DNA of 64,000 bases from Muscardinus avellanarius (GCA_963383645.1 OY726560.1:155782488-155846487), one strand, 5' to 3'; counted from the stretch's first letter, positions 52,854 to 63,185 are shown. Translations and numbers: made by a program. Notes: generated by a model from the letters alone, not told the origin.

Positions 52854-52920
52854 CAGGCTGGGCATGTTGCTCGGAGTTAGAATGCCCCTGGGTTCTACTC
52901 CCAGTTTCACAAGGAGAAAA
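52484..52920 (+). mobile_element. B1 half, full B1-ID SINE with (CA)n, extra ID
   Basis: A B1-only copy from 52488 is followed by AGCCGGGCGTGGTGGTGCAC at 52623, (CA)n at about 52812-52852, and an ID module from 52857 (GCTGGGCATGTTGCTCGGAG). Confidence 0.87.
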
Positions 52921-53179
52921 AAAAAAAAAAAAAGGAAAAGAAAGTGCCGCGTGACGGCCGGAGGGGCCAGGGCCTCCCAGCCGGCCTCAGGGCAGCCATG
53001 CTGAGGGAGCGGCCTTTGAGCTGGGCCTGAACAACAGAGCAGGTTTTCCATTCAGAAAGGCTGCGTTGGCAAGAAGCACGTGTTTGGAATAACGCAGACG
53101 CTATCATGTCCTTCTTATTAACAGACCCTTTGCAAAAGGCACCTGCAGGTTTATCGGGTGGTTTAGCTCCCACGTGCGC
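52921..53179. other. Unique spacer
   Basis: A poly-A tail, then GC-rich unique sequence. No gene recognised. Confidence 0.4.
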
Positions 53180-53345
53180 TAGGTTACACAAGGTACCAGC
53201 CACGTTTTATTAATGGAGAAACAGAGTCGGGAGGAAGGGCGTTGTCCAGGGTGTGAGCTCGGGGCAGCCAGGTCACAACCCCGGACTCTGCTTGGCTCCT
53301 GGTGACTGGCAGCTGCCAGCGGGTTTCAGAGCCCGCGCCCTGGGC
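53180..53345 (-). mobile_element. Antisense MIR
   Basis: TTATTAATGGAGAAACAGAG, AGCCAGGTCACAACCCCGGA and TTTCAGAGCCCGCGCCC are the reverse of MIR. Confidence 0.68.
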
Positions 53346-53639
53346 ATGGGGCGCCCAGCTATTTTCCTGGCTCTCCTGCTCATCACCCTGATGGATGCGC
53401 CTTCAAGGGGCGACCGGGTAAGTCCTCCTTGGCTTTCTCCATAGGGGGACCTGAACTGGGCAGTGTTAAGCATGCCACCCAGACTCGTGGAGACCGCCCC
53501 CACCCCCCAAACTCTCTGGCTCCCTGCCATCTCCCCCTCAGCCCGGAGGCCACAGCTAAGGTCGTGTCTTCCTGCCCTCTGAGCCCCGAGATCTGGTCTC
53601 TCCCGACCATCAGGCCGAACCCCCTGTTTCATCTGTTTG

Positions 53640-54140
53640 ACTTCTTTTCTCTCAAGGAACTTACAATTTAATCAGGAGTCCCTAATAGTACACGCATTCT
53701 AAATTGCAATCATTTATTGAATCTAGCCTGGGGCTTTTCTGTCTGTTAGAAATATCAGGGTTATTTCCTTCTTTTAAGAGTTTACGTTAAAAAAAAACTT
53801 TACAAATAATGTTCGCTGTTTAATGTTCTTCCCTTGAAATATCAATCTGCAAAAAAATAGAAATCCTTTTTTACAATTCATCTTAGGGATAGAGTTCCAG
53901 TTTCTTCTAATGTAATGAATGTACTGCAGATAATGGTCCAATAGCGCAAATGAAAGGCACATATAATCAAAATGATAATGGAGCGTATTGTACTGCTTGT
54001 ATAATAAAATCCATACCAATATGGAAATCATATCTCAAGGCAACATTCCTCTCTTTGATTTTTGTAATAATTGTACATATAAGAACAGGGCAGTGAGAAG
54101 TGGGGGGAACAAAGGCCTTTATTGCTTCATTAGACAGCTG
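53640..54140. promoter_or_regulatory. Strong AT-rich candidate conserved element
   Basis: About 500 bp at low GC between GC-rich flanks: ACTTACAATTTAATCAGGAG, AATTGCAATCATTTATTGAA, CATATAATCAAAATGATAAT and GTAATAATTGTACATATAAG. It contains no SINE, and no frame on either strand has a domain. This looks like a deeply conserved regulatory element; that is inference. Confidence 0.48.
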
Positions 54141-54927
54141 GCGTTCTGATGGTCCGGCCTGTCAACAGCCGTCCCTCAATTTCCAGGGGAACTTCTCCTC
54201 TTCCCGCAGAGATGATTTACTGCGCACGGGGCTCCCTTCCCAGTCCTTTCTGTGCAGAGAGTCACAGTTGGAGGAAACAGGGCTGCGGCACCCTTCCTAC
54301 CAGCTCCTTCTGCCTGCTGGGCCGGCGCAGCTGGGAGCTTTGCAGGGTAGGAGGGAAGGAGGCTGGCCTCGGTGGGGCCTGAGAGGGCTGGGGCTGGATG
54401 TACCTCCCCGGCCAGCCGGGCGTGGGGCTGTGCGCGCGGGAGTCTGGACTTTTTAGTGCACTGGATCAGCGCGCACCGGCAGGTGGGAAATGTCCGCTCT
54501 CGGGTTGGTTCCTGCACACTCTTGAATATGACCTTGGCTTTGACCTCGGTGAGTCACAGAGTGGCAGATGCCACGTCCACGGTTTTTCCCGTTGTGCCAG
54601 GGTGAGCTTTGCTCTGTGCACAGGTAGGGTGGGAAGAGCTGGGCCAGGCTCATTCTCTGCCCCCGGGCCCTCAATGCTGGACTCTCTTCTATGGCTGCAG
54701 ACCTCAGCCAGCTCTGGTCTGACCAGCCGGCTTCCACTAGGCTCTCTTTGGTCACACTTCTTCCTGCCCCAGGGTTTTGGACATGGAAACAGCAGCCCTG
54801 CACTATGGACCCATACGTACCCCAGAGCACCAGCCTCCTCCTGGCCTAGTGTGGGGTGCAGTCAGCGGCAGTCACGTGCACACCTGCTGGGCGTGCAGGG
54901 CTGTGTTATCCCTGCAGATTCCTTTTT
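54141..54927. other. Unique GC-rich block
   Basis: A 218-codon frame (54398-55054) runs into the next SINE and is not credible as a gene. Confidence 0.42.
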
Positions 54928-55545
54928 TTTTTTTTTTTTTTCAGTACTGGGGATGGAACCCAGGGACATTCTACCTCCAAGCTCCACCCCTGCCCTATTT
55001 TTAAAATTTATTTTGAAACAGTCTCACCGAGTTGCAGAGGGCCTCACTAAGTAGCTGAAGCTGTCCACGAACCGCGATCCTCCAGTCTCAGCCTCCCGAA
55101 TGCTGGGATTACAAGTGTGCACTACCATGCCTGGCTTTCATTCTTTATTTTGAAACAGGGTCTCACTGAGTAGCTGAGACTGGCTTCGAACCTGTGTGAT
55201 CTTCCTGTCTCAGCCTCCCAAGCACTGGGATTACAAACGTGCGCCACTATGCCTGGCTCCTATTTTTTATTCCTTATTTTGAAACAGGACCTCACTGACA
55301 TGCAAAGGGCCTCACTAAGTAGCCGAGGCTGGCTGTGAACCGCGATGCTCCTGTCTCAGCTTCCCAAATGGTGGGATTACAAGTGTGTGGCACCACGCCC
55401 AGCTCCATTTTTAAATTTTGAAACAGTCTCACTAAGTTGCAGGAAGCCTCACTGAGTTGATGAGATTGGCCATGAACCTGCAATCCTCCTGTCTTAGCTT
55501 CCCAAGTACTGGGATGACAGGTGTTGCCACTATGCCTGGCTTCAG
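54928..55545 (-). mobile_element. Train of four antisense B1-ID parts
   Basis: One full copy (AGTACTGGGGATGGAACCCA to ACTACCATGCCTGGCT) is followed by three B1-only copies, ending near 55258, 55405 and 55543. Each lacks the ID half. Confidence 0.87.
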
Positions 55546-56189
55546 AAATTTGTATATTTAACAAGCAAACTAGTACGGTGTCACTGAACTGTGCGGAGAA
55601 ACTCCTGCTGCGGGGAACCTTGAAGGGACATTGGGGATGGTAAGGCTATTGGCTACAGTTTTGGAAGCAGAGCTTAGAGGGGCAGCCGGCCTTGCCCAAG
55701 TTCATGGCCTCCGGAGAGACCTGGGTCTGGGCTCAAAGTCTCCCGAACCCTTGGACTGCGGACAGTTCCCACGCCGGGTGCGAACGGGACTCATCTGCTG
55801 CCGCACACGGTCAGGATTACAGTGGTCTCCAAATACTGGTTTTGGAATTTGATGTTAATTTTCCTTGACACACTTTTAATCTTTCCTGTTCTGCTGGTGC
55901 CTTGTACTCACACGTCGGGGCGCAGCTCAGGGTGACGGGGTGCACATGCACACACGCTGGCTGAGCCCCTCAGCTCCCACCCACTGCCTCTCCCTCCCTC
56001 CTTCCCGTGCTCAGCACAGGGATTGGCTTTGATGAGTTCGTGTGTGCACCTCGTGTCCGCTGACGGGCTCCCTCTTAGGTCTGCCTCCCCTCCTCCACTC
56101 CACGAAGGTTCCTCCTTTGGCTGGGGTCCCTCCTGTGTCTCAATTTCTCCCTGGCTTCTGTATACGAGGGAGAATATCCGATCCTTCAT
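55546..56189. other. Unique spacer
   Basis: No gene recognised. Confidence 0.42.
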
Positions 56190-56455
56190 GTTTTGACTAT
56201 TTTTTTAAATTGGTGCCCTGTAGCCGTACATCTCAGTGGGGTACAAGATGGTGGAGGCACACATGCACACATCACCCAATTAGCCCTTCCCCAATTCCCG
56301 CCCCAATTCCTCCCCCCTCCTTCTCATGTTTGGCTAAGTGATTGGCTTTGATGTGTTAATGTACATCCTGTACATTTTCCCTCTTCCCCTCCCATCCTCT
56401 CAGGTCCCCTTATTTGCTCATCTCTGACTAATCTTACTTAGCATAAAAACAAACA
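56190..56455 (-). mobile_element. Possible L1 3' fragment
   Basis: TTTTTTTAAATTGGTGCCCT, CCCTCCTTCTCATGTTTGG and CTAATCTTACTTAGCATAAA resemble antisense L1 3' text. It may join the L1 at 56600, with the ID inserted between. Confidence 0.4.
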
Positions 56456-56460
56456 GTTTT

Positions 56461-56535
56461 GGGGCTTGGTGTGCGGCTTAGTGGGAGAGCACTAGCTTCA
56501 AGTGTGAGAGGCCCTGGGTTTTATCCCCAGCAAAG

Positions 56536-56585
<50 letters not shown>
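56461..56585 (+). mobile_element. Full-length ID element with (CA)n tail
   Basis: GGCTTGGTGTGCGGCTTAGT, GAGAGCACTAGCTTCAAGTG and GAGGCCCTGGGTTTTATCCC. It keeps the middle that the dimer's ID lacks. (CA)n runs at about 56537-56586. Confidence 0.85.
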
Positions 56586-56588
<3 letters not shown>

Positions 56589-56599
56589 TTTGGTGGTAA

Positions 56600-57440
56600 A
56601 ATACACAAAACAATTTTGTTTCTCTCCTCTACATTTTACAGTACTTACCTATCTACTCTGATTAAACCACCAAAAAGCCCACCCTCTCAAAGCTTTTTAT
56701 GATAGATTTAAGAATTCTTCTTAGAGCTTATAGTATTTTATAAGATTCTAGACTATTACAACTAAATTTTTTGTTGTTGTGAGATTCAGAAGAAACTCAG
56801 ATTCACATATGCGCAAAATATTAATACAAAGCAAAATTGACCTTAACCATGTTTAAGTGTGCAACCGTGGCATTAAGTCATCCGTACTGTGGAGCGACCA
56901 TTAGCACCATTTGTCTCCAGAACCTTCCATCTTGCCCCTCTGTCCCCGTTCAACACTCTTTATTCTCCCTTCTCCTGGGCCCTGGCAGCCATCGTTCTGT
57001 TTTCTGCCTCTAGAATCAGATTCCTCTAGGCACCTGGTAGACGTGGGATCATACGGTATTTACCCATCTGCGATTGGCCTAGTTCATGTAGTGCCGTCTC
57101 CTCCAGGTTCATCCCTGTCAAATCATAATTCAGTCCCCTTGGTTTACAAGGCTGAATAATATTCCACTGAATGGTGAGACCACATTGGGTTTTTCTTTTC
57201 CTCCATCGACGGGCACTTGGGTTGTTTCCCCCTTTTGGGTGTTGTAATGAACACTGGTTTACAAGCGTCTGTTTGAGTTTTTCTGTCATTTGTTATCAAA
57301 ATAGTCCCAGTTATGAAGCTGCTTACCATCTGGTAACTCCTTTCTGAGGACCTGCCATTCTGTTTTCCATGACAGCTGCGTGGTTTTACATTCCCACGGC
57401 AGTGCATAAAGGTTCCCCTCTCTCCTCATCCTCGCCTACA
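56600..57440 (-). pseudogene. Antisense L1 ORF2 C-terminus and 3' region (old L1M type)
   Basis: On the minus strand, KCPSMEE and VEYYSAL near 57150-57230 are in the order of the L1 ORF2 C-terminal tail. In another minus frame, MNLEETALHELGQSQMGKYR near 57050-57115 matches the TTWMDLEGIMLSEISQ-type end in changed form. The frame shift between them and stops show decay. The 3' text to the left (ATTGACCTTAACCATGTTTA) fits an old mammalian L1. Confidence 0.82.
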
Positions 57441-57449
57441 CTGGTTCTT

Positions 57450-57500
57450 TTCTGTTTTATTTTATTTTATTTTATTTTATTTTATTTTATTTTATTTTTG
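57450..57500 (+). repeat. (ATTTT)n microsatellite
   Basis: About nine TTTTA units at the tail side of an antisense SINE. Confidence 0.93.
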
Positions 57501-57927
57501 TGGCACTAGGGATGAAACTCCGGGGGCATTCTACCTTAAAGCAACACCCTGAGCCCTATTTTTTAATTTTTATTTATTTATTTATTTTTGTGGGTCTGGG
57601 GATGGAACCCAGAGGCATTTGACCTCTGAGCTACACCCCCTGCCAAATTTTTTATTCTTTATTTTGAAACCGGGTCTCACTGAGTTTCAGAGGGCCTCAC
57701 TAAGTAGCTGAGGCTGACTGCGAACCGCGATCCTCCGGTCTCAGCCTCCCGAATGCTGGGATTACAAGCGTGCGTCACCACACCCGGCTTTTATTCTTTA
57801 TTTTGAAACAGGATCTCACTGAGTTGCAAAGGGCCTCACTAAATAGCTGAGGCTGTCCTCGAACTGTGATCCTCCTGTCTCAGCCTCCCAAATACTGGTA
57901 TTACAAGCATGTGCCACCATGCCCACC
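57500..57927 (-). mobile_element. Antisense ID module, full SINE and B1-only copy
   Basis: The ID module starts GTGGCACTAGGGATGAAACT. The full copy runs from 57590 (GTGGGTCTGGGGATGGAACC) to 57789 (GCGTCACCACACCCGGC). The B1-only copy ends near 57925. Confidence 0.88.
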
Positions 57928-58840
57928 TTGGGTAGATACTTCTTTAGTGACAAGGATGGCAGCCCCGGCCCTGTCACTAGTGAACGCGGGCTTCAGATGA
58001 ATTGCCGACTTTGAGTGCCAGGGTCCTTGTAGCCAAGGAAACCAGCCGGGCAGGTGGACCTTCACTAGTTCAAAGTGTCTGCTGTATGGGTCTAACAACA
58101 TTTAGGCCATGAAGCTGCCGTATTATATACTCTGAGGGAGCATGAGACGCATCCAGGTCCCAGAGGAGGTAAAGAGCTTTGGGGAGGCCCAGTCGCTGCT
58201 GCCCCAGGGTGGCTGCCCACTAAGGTGCTTTGGCCTTAGGACACACAGCCTCTGCCTATGGGCCTGCATCCGTCACTGGGATGGCCCCAGGTGGCAGAGT
58301 TCCCGCTTCTCCCTGAGCCCCTCCGGGCAGGAGCCTTGGGTAGATGGCAAGGCTATTGGGCAGGGTGGCTTTCAGAGGTTAGCCAGTCTGGAACTGAAGT
58401 TGGGGTCCACTAGTTCGGGCTTCTTAAACTGAGGTGTACCTGAATCACCAGGGGTTTTGTTGGTTTGCAGAGTCAGATTCAGCAGGTCTGAGTGGGCCCC
58501 CTGAGATTTTTTTCATGGCTGATGGCTCCCAGGGGCTGCTGCTGCTCCCTGGTCCACCTCTGAGTGCTGAGGACCAACCATCATCCAGGGGCTGCCTGTC
58601 CCCAAGCCCTTCAGCCTGGGACTTCTCTGTGACGCTGCTTCTGAAGCTCTTCGTGGTGATCTGTCCCTGCAGCGCTGGAAAAGAACATGGCGCATGATTT
58701 CTCCTGCTCTTGTTGATCCTCCTATGGCTAAGGACAATTTAAGTGCATATAGCTTGTCTAGAACACCTGCTCTTAGGATGGGGAATGGGTCCCCACCAAC
58801 CCTCCACAGCCCCCAGAGGACCGGTGTGGTGCTGTGAAAT
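57928..58840. other. SINE-free unique block
   Basis: Frames of up to 96 codons (58142-58432) have no domain. No exon supported. Confidence 0.42.
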
Positions 58841-58891
58841 CCTCCTCCTCCTCCTCCTCCTCCTCCTCCTCCTCCTCCTCCTCCTCCTCTT
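58840..58891 (+). repeat. (CCT)n trinucleotide repeat
   Basis: About 16 CCT units next to an antisense ID end. It yields poly-Leu and poly-Gly false frames. The tract is pure purine on one strand, so it could form triplex DNA. Confidence 0.95.
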
Positions 58892-59073
58892 TTGTACTGG
58901 GGGTGGAACCCAATGGCTTTTCTATTTCCGGGCTGTATTCCCAGACCTATTTTTTTATACTTTATTTGGAAACGGGGTCTCACTAAGTAGCTGAGGCTGG
59001 CTTTGAACCTGTGTGATCCTCCTGTCTCCGCCTCTCAAGCGCTGGGATTACAAGCGTGCGCCACCACGCTTGG
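58892..59073 (-). mobile_element. Type 3 B1-ID SINE
   Basis: TGTACTGGGGGTGGAACCCA through GCGCCACCACGCTTGGC. Confidence 0.9.
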
Positions 59074-59104
59074 CTCTGAAATGTACTTCTTAATACTCTA
59101 TTTT

Positions 59105-59185
59105 GGAGAAATAATAGTAATAGCCCTTGTTGAGTGTAAACACTTTACAGTTCAAGCATCTTTACATGCTTAATCCATTACTTGG
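59105..59185 (-). mobile_element. MIR fragment
   Basis: AATAATAGTAATAGCCCTTG, TTGAGTGTAAACACTTTACA and TTTACATGCTTAATCCATTA match the MIR distal half. Confidence 0.62.
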
Positions 59186-59640
59186 TATTCCTCTTACCAG
59201 GAAACCAACAGTTCCCACTGGCCGCTGTGTGGGGAGTGAATCCTGTGAGTTATGCGGGGCAGGTACTGACCTGCCTGCAAAGAAGGGAAGCTATTGTTGG
59301 AGAAATGTTGTGTGGTGCCCAAGGTCTCCTGGGGAAAGAGGGCAGAAATAGGACTTGTCCTTCTGTTGCCGGCCCTGCCCCCCTCGGGGAAAGTTGGGGC
59401 ATCAGCAGGGACTTGGGCTCTGGACAGTGGTCTCCCTTCCTCACTGGGCCATTTCAGCGGTGGCCGCTCAGTGTTTCTGGGGCTGGGTTTCCAGCCGCAT
59501 CCCGCCTGGGCCCAGCCTGGTGGCTCAGGCGGCGCCCACACGGCTTCTGCCCTGTGCTTGCATTGTGGAGCCACTACTGCAAGTGTGTCGGCCAGCTGCG
59601 CTTTGCTCGGACCAAAATACAAGAATGACTTTGAGAAGGA
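59186..59640. other. Unique GC-rich spacer
   Basis: Overlapping frames on both strands (148 codons +, 142 codons -) are typical of GC-rich DNA. Not called. Confidence 0.42.
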
Positions 59641-59644
59641 AAGG

Positions 59645-59733
59645 CTTATTTATTTATTTATTTATTTATTTGCAGTATGAGGATGGAACCCAGGGGCATT
59701 CTACCTCTAAGCTACACTCCAGCCCTGTTTCTT

Positions 59734-59775
<42 letters not shown>

Positions 59776-59837
59776 TGTATTGGGAATGGAACCCAGGGGC
59801 ATTTTACCTCCGAGCTACATCCCCAGCCCTATTTTTT
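59645..59837 (-). mobile_element. Two antisense ID modules with (TTTA)n and (TTTC)n
   Basis: (TTTA)n at about 59647-59672, ID from 59673, (TTTC)n at about 59739-59776, then ID from 59777 (TGTATTGGGAATGGAACCCA). The second ID belongs to the SINE that resumes at 60018. Confidence 0.87.
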
Positions 59838-60017
59838 TTTGGTGGTACTGGGGTTCCTGGAAACCCATCTACCTCTAGGCTACACTCCCAGACCTATTTT
59901 ATACTTTTATTTGGAAACAGGGTCTCTTAAGCCAGTGTGGCTGGCTTTGAAACTGCGTGATCCTCCTGTCTCCACCTCCCAAGCGCGGGGATTACAAGCG
60001 TGCGCCACCACGCCCGG
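59838..60017 (-). mobile_element. Type 2 B1-ID SINE, nested
   Basis: CCCCAGCCCTATTTTTT at 59821-59837 and 60018-60034 is the target duplication. GGTACTGGGGTTCCTGGAAA and the shortened hairpin AAGCCAGTGTGGCTGGCTT identify type 2. Confidence 0.93.
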
Positions 60018-60207
60018 CCCCAGCCCTATTTTTTATTCTTTATTTTGAAACAGGGTCTCACTGAATTGCAAAGGCCCTCACTAAGTAGCTGAGGTTCACT
60101 GAGTTGCAAAGGCCCTCACTAAGTAGCTGAGGTTGTCTGTGAACTGTGATCCTCTTGTCTCAGCCTCCCAAATGTTGAGATTGCAAGTTTGTGCCACCAT
60201 GCCTGGC
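60018..60207 (-). mobile_element. B1 half of the host SINE with a 38-bp tandem duplication
   Basis: 60059-60096 and 60097-60134 are direct copies with one mismatch (CACTGAATTGCAAAGGCCCT versus CACTGAGTTG...). The element ends GTGCCACCATGCCTGGC. Confidence 0.9.
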
Positions 60208-60560
60208 TGGAAAGGGTTATTTTGGCTCATGGTTTTAGGTATTAGTCCATGGTTGGCTGGCTCCAAGGTAGCATGGTAGCAGGTGTGGTAGAGGAAAAGT
60301 GTTCAACTCCTGGCAGCTGGAGAGAGAGAGCGGGAGAGAGCGGGAGCGAGAGAACGCGTGAGAGCATGCGTGCGAGCGCGTCCCCCTTCCGGGCATGCTC
60401 CATAGGGACTCACCTACTATAGCATGCTTGACAGGCCTGTGGCTTCCACCCAGTAGGTCCATTCAAATGATCAATTCAACAAACACATTAATCTGCTGAT
60501 GAGGTTCTAGCTCTCATGATCCAGTCTTTCACAAAAGCCCTGCTTCTGCCCCCTGCTGCA
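60208..60560 (-). mobile_element. Antisense MaLR-like LTR
   Basis: AAAGGGTTATTTTGGCTCAT, a GAGA/GCGAGA-rich stretch at about 60320-60375, ACATTAATCTGCTGATGAGG, TAGCTCTCATGATCCAGTC and TTCACAAAAGCCCTGC follow antisense MaLR order. Confidence 0.68.
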
Positions 60561-60629
60561 CTGGGGGCCAAGCTTTGGACTGCGAGCTTTTGGAGGATAT
60601 CTGAATACCAACCATAACAGCAGGATAAC

Positions 60630-60745
60630 AGCTCAGAGGACCAGGTTTCTGGTTCTGGCTCTGTTGCTTTTGACCAGCTCCCTCCCCAGCCCTGGCTTCC
60701 CCTTCTGTAAAATGATGCTCTGTGTATAGCTGGGTGCATCGGGCA
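60630..60745 (+). mobile_element. MIR fragment
   Basis: GCTCTGTTGCTTTTGACCAG and CTTCCCCTTCTGTAAAATGA follow the MIR core. Confidence 0.62.
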
Positions 60746-60837
60746 GTCAGGAGCCCACACTAACAGCTCCGTGTGAAGATGCTCTGTGCATGTCAAGAGG
60801 CATACATGTTGTTTACTCTTCAAGAAGGCACATTGGG

Positions 60838-61005
60838 CCAGATGTGGTGGTGCACACTTGTAATCCCAGTCCTTAGGAGGCGGGGACAAGAGAATTGCAG
60901 GTTTGAGACCAGCTTCAGCAAACTAGTGAGACCCTGTTTCAAAATTAAAAATTAAAAAAGGGCTGGGCATGTAGCTTGGAGTTAGAATGCCCCTGGGTTC
61001 CATCC

Positions 61006-61052
<47 letters not shown>
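60838..61052 (+). mobile_element. B1-ID SINE with (CA)n tail
   Basis: GCCAGATGTGGTGGTGCACA through CATCCCTAGTAACACACACA, with CA to about 61052. Confidence 0.9.
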
Positions 61053-61056
<4 letters not shown>

Positions 61057-61059
61057 ACA

Positions 61060-61260
61060 TTGACCGGACATCCCGGTACAGTCCTGTAATCCCAGTGTTT
61101 GGAAGGCTGAGACAGGATGATCTCGGGTTTGAGGCTGGCCTCGGCAATTCAGTGAGATCCTCGGCTACTTAGCAATGACCTGTTTCAAAAAAAGTCAAAA
61201 GGGCCAGGGAATGTAGCTCGGAAAATGCCTCTGGGTTCAATCCTCAGTACACCTCCCTCT
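61060..61260 (+). mobile_element. B1-ID SINE, diverged
   Basis: GACCGGACATCCCGGTACAG leads to a short ID (GGAATGTAGCTCGGAAAATG). Confidence 0.8.
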
Positions 61261-61299
61261 ACCTTACAAAAAGTATATACTGTAAAATAATACTGCTTT

Positions 61300-61466
61300 T
61301 TTATGTAGTAGGAATTGAGCCCAGAAGCATTCTACCTCCAGGCTATACTCCTATCCCTTTTTAATTCCAAACAGTCTCACTTAGTTGCTGAGGCTGACCT
61401 CGAACCTGGGATTCTCCCGTCTCAGCCTCCCAAGTACTGGGACTATAGGCATGTGCCCAGCTACAG
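61300..61466 (-). mobile_element. B1-ID SINE, shortened
   Basis: TATGTAGTAGGAATTGAGCC through ATAGGCATGTGCCCAGCT. The B1 middle is partly deleted. Confidence 0.8.
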
Positions 61467-61599
61467 AATTGCTTTTATTTGCAAGATGTGGGTCTTCTCG
61501 CCTCGGCACTTCCATGTGTGGTTGTTGGAGCAGCTCATTTATTTCTCCTGCTGCGTAAGACAATAAGACACGAGCCCCAGTTGAGGCTGGATTTGGCAG

Positions 61600-62115
61600 T
61601 CTCCTCACAGCTTCGGAAGTTGATTTCCTCTGTCGTCCTTACACCTCCCGGGGGTTAGCCGAGTCATCCAACATCGATGGCAGCTTGGAGTTAAAAGTTA
61701 ATTATTCTTCTTTATCATATCGAAGACGCTTAATTTTTTTTAGTGATTTACTCTGCTTTGTAATTATAGATGTGGTGATTAGAATGTCTTATATCCTACA
61801 TTACGGATTTTTAAAAAAATACGATGTATCCCCATTGGTGATTTAAAACTCTTCCTTTGTAAGTTTTGTTCCTGTTTCTGCGGCAGCGTTCGGGGACTCT
61901 GGCCGAGCCCAGTGCCTCTATGGGGGCCATTAGAGTTGCTGTGTACATATATAATTAAGGAATTTCAAAACACAAATTACCGCCTTTGGGGCCAATAGCC
62001 AAAGCCGTTACCATCTATCATGTCAGCTCTTGAGACAGCGCTGTGTGTGTTTGGTAAAGTAAATTAACACACAACAACTTTGCTTAAAACAATGCTCAAA
62101 TTTCACATGTGGCGA
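61600..62115. promoter_or_regulatory. AT-rich candidate conserved block
   Basis: AAAGTTAATTATTCTTCTTT, TTGTAATTATAGATGTGGTG, TATATAATTAAGGAATTTCA and AAAGTAAATTAACACACAAC, with CCTTTGTAAG near 61853. It has no SINE and stops in all frames. Confidence 0.45.
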
Positions 62116-62769
62116 GAAGCAGGGAAAACCAACAATACAGAAATCCAGGGAGAGTCAAAGCCACGTATGTAAAGGAGGAGAATATCCCACCAGGCACCTT
62201 TCCTCGCCTGTAGATTTTTGCACAAAGCTGTCCCTCCTCACCTCCTTTGATTTCTGTGCATCCCCTCTGAGTGGGCAGTGGGGCTGGAAAAGCCTCACGC
62301 GTCTCACCTACTTTATCTTTTGAAAACTTATTATCACAGAGACAATGGAATAGTGGGTCTGAGTTTGGAAAACAGGCTGGACATTTCCCATCAGCCCAGC
62401 AGTTGGAGAGGAGCTGTCTCAGACCTCGGCTCCATGGGAGGCCAGCCTCTGGCTTTTATATCCACAAGGGGACTCTTGGTCTCACAAGCCTGCTTCTGGT
62501 TTTGAAAGTTGGTCCCTTCCCAACATTATACATTAAAAGAAAAAAAATTTGCAACCAATAAAACCATGTTTAAGGCTAATACTCGTGCTTTAAAAAATTC
62601 AATTGTCCTTCGGAGCCTTGTTAATAGAAGCACATTTCTTTGAAACAGATGTTGTGTTTGTGGCCTGATACTGATGTGGACAAGGCGCTGGCTGTGGGAT
62701 GGGTGCAGAAGTTTCTCCATCTTACTAAGAAGTACATGAAAGGATAGTTCTTCATGCACAAAGCCAAAA
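62116..62769. other. Unique spacer
   Basis: A 96-codon frame (62271-62561) has no recognisable domain. No repeat named. Confidence 0.42.
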
Positions 62770-63185
62770 ATCAACCGGTGTTATTCTACCCAGAAATAAC
62801 CACAGCTGGTATTTTGGAGCACATTTTTTTTAGACCTGCTTCTATGTGTATTTATGCATAAAGATGCATCTATTTTAGCCTTCCCAACTCCTTATTTATG
62901 TTGAACAGTTCTCCAAGCTAGCGAATGCTTGAGTGTATGATTTTTAATGGTTACAAAGGATTCTATCACTCAGCTGAGACCATCATTTCTGAAGTCTTTT
63001 GCTACTGATGAAAATTTAGACTCTCTCCTCCTTTTTTGCTGTTAGGGATAATGCTTCAGCGAACACCCTCCTATATGCATCTTTGTGCATGCCGATGATA
63101 ATTTCCTTAAGATAAATTCTTAGAAGTGGGGATATTGTATCAAAGGTTATGCACATTGACATTACCATTTATTCCTCTTAAAAAT
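62770..63185 (-). mobile_element. Antisense old L1 fragment
   Basis: TACCCAGAAATAACCACAGC, TTTTTAGACCTGCTTCTATG, GGATAATGCTTCAGCGAACA, TTTCCTTAAGATAAATTCTT and AGAAGTGGGGATATTG follow the antisense 3' text of old mammalian L1s. Confidence 0.62.

Noticed and set aside
54398..55054. 218-codon open frame on +
   Set aside because: It starts in GC-rich unique DNA, then runs through a poly-T run and an antisense SINE. No domain, no splice support.
56461..56545. Possible tRNA-Ala gene
   Set aside because: It has A- and B-box-like text because ID elements derive from tRNA, but no full cloverleaf is kept and it ends in a CA tail. Same for 18101 and 38633.
58513..58983. 156-codon minus frame with poly-Gly
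   Set aside because: The glycines are the complement of the CCT microsatellite, and the rest is SINE.
59355..59930. 191-codon open frame on +
   Set aside because: Most of it translates (TTTA)n, (TTTC)n and antisense SINE modules.
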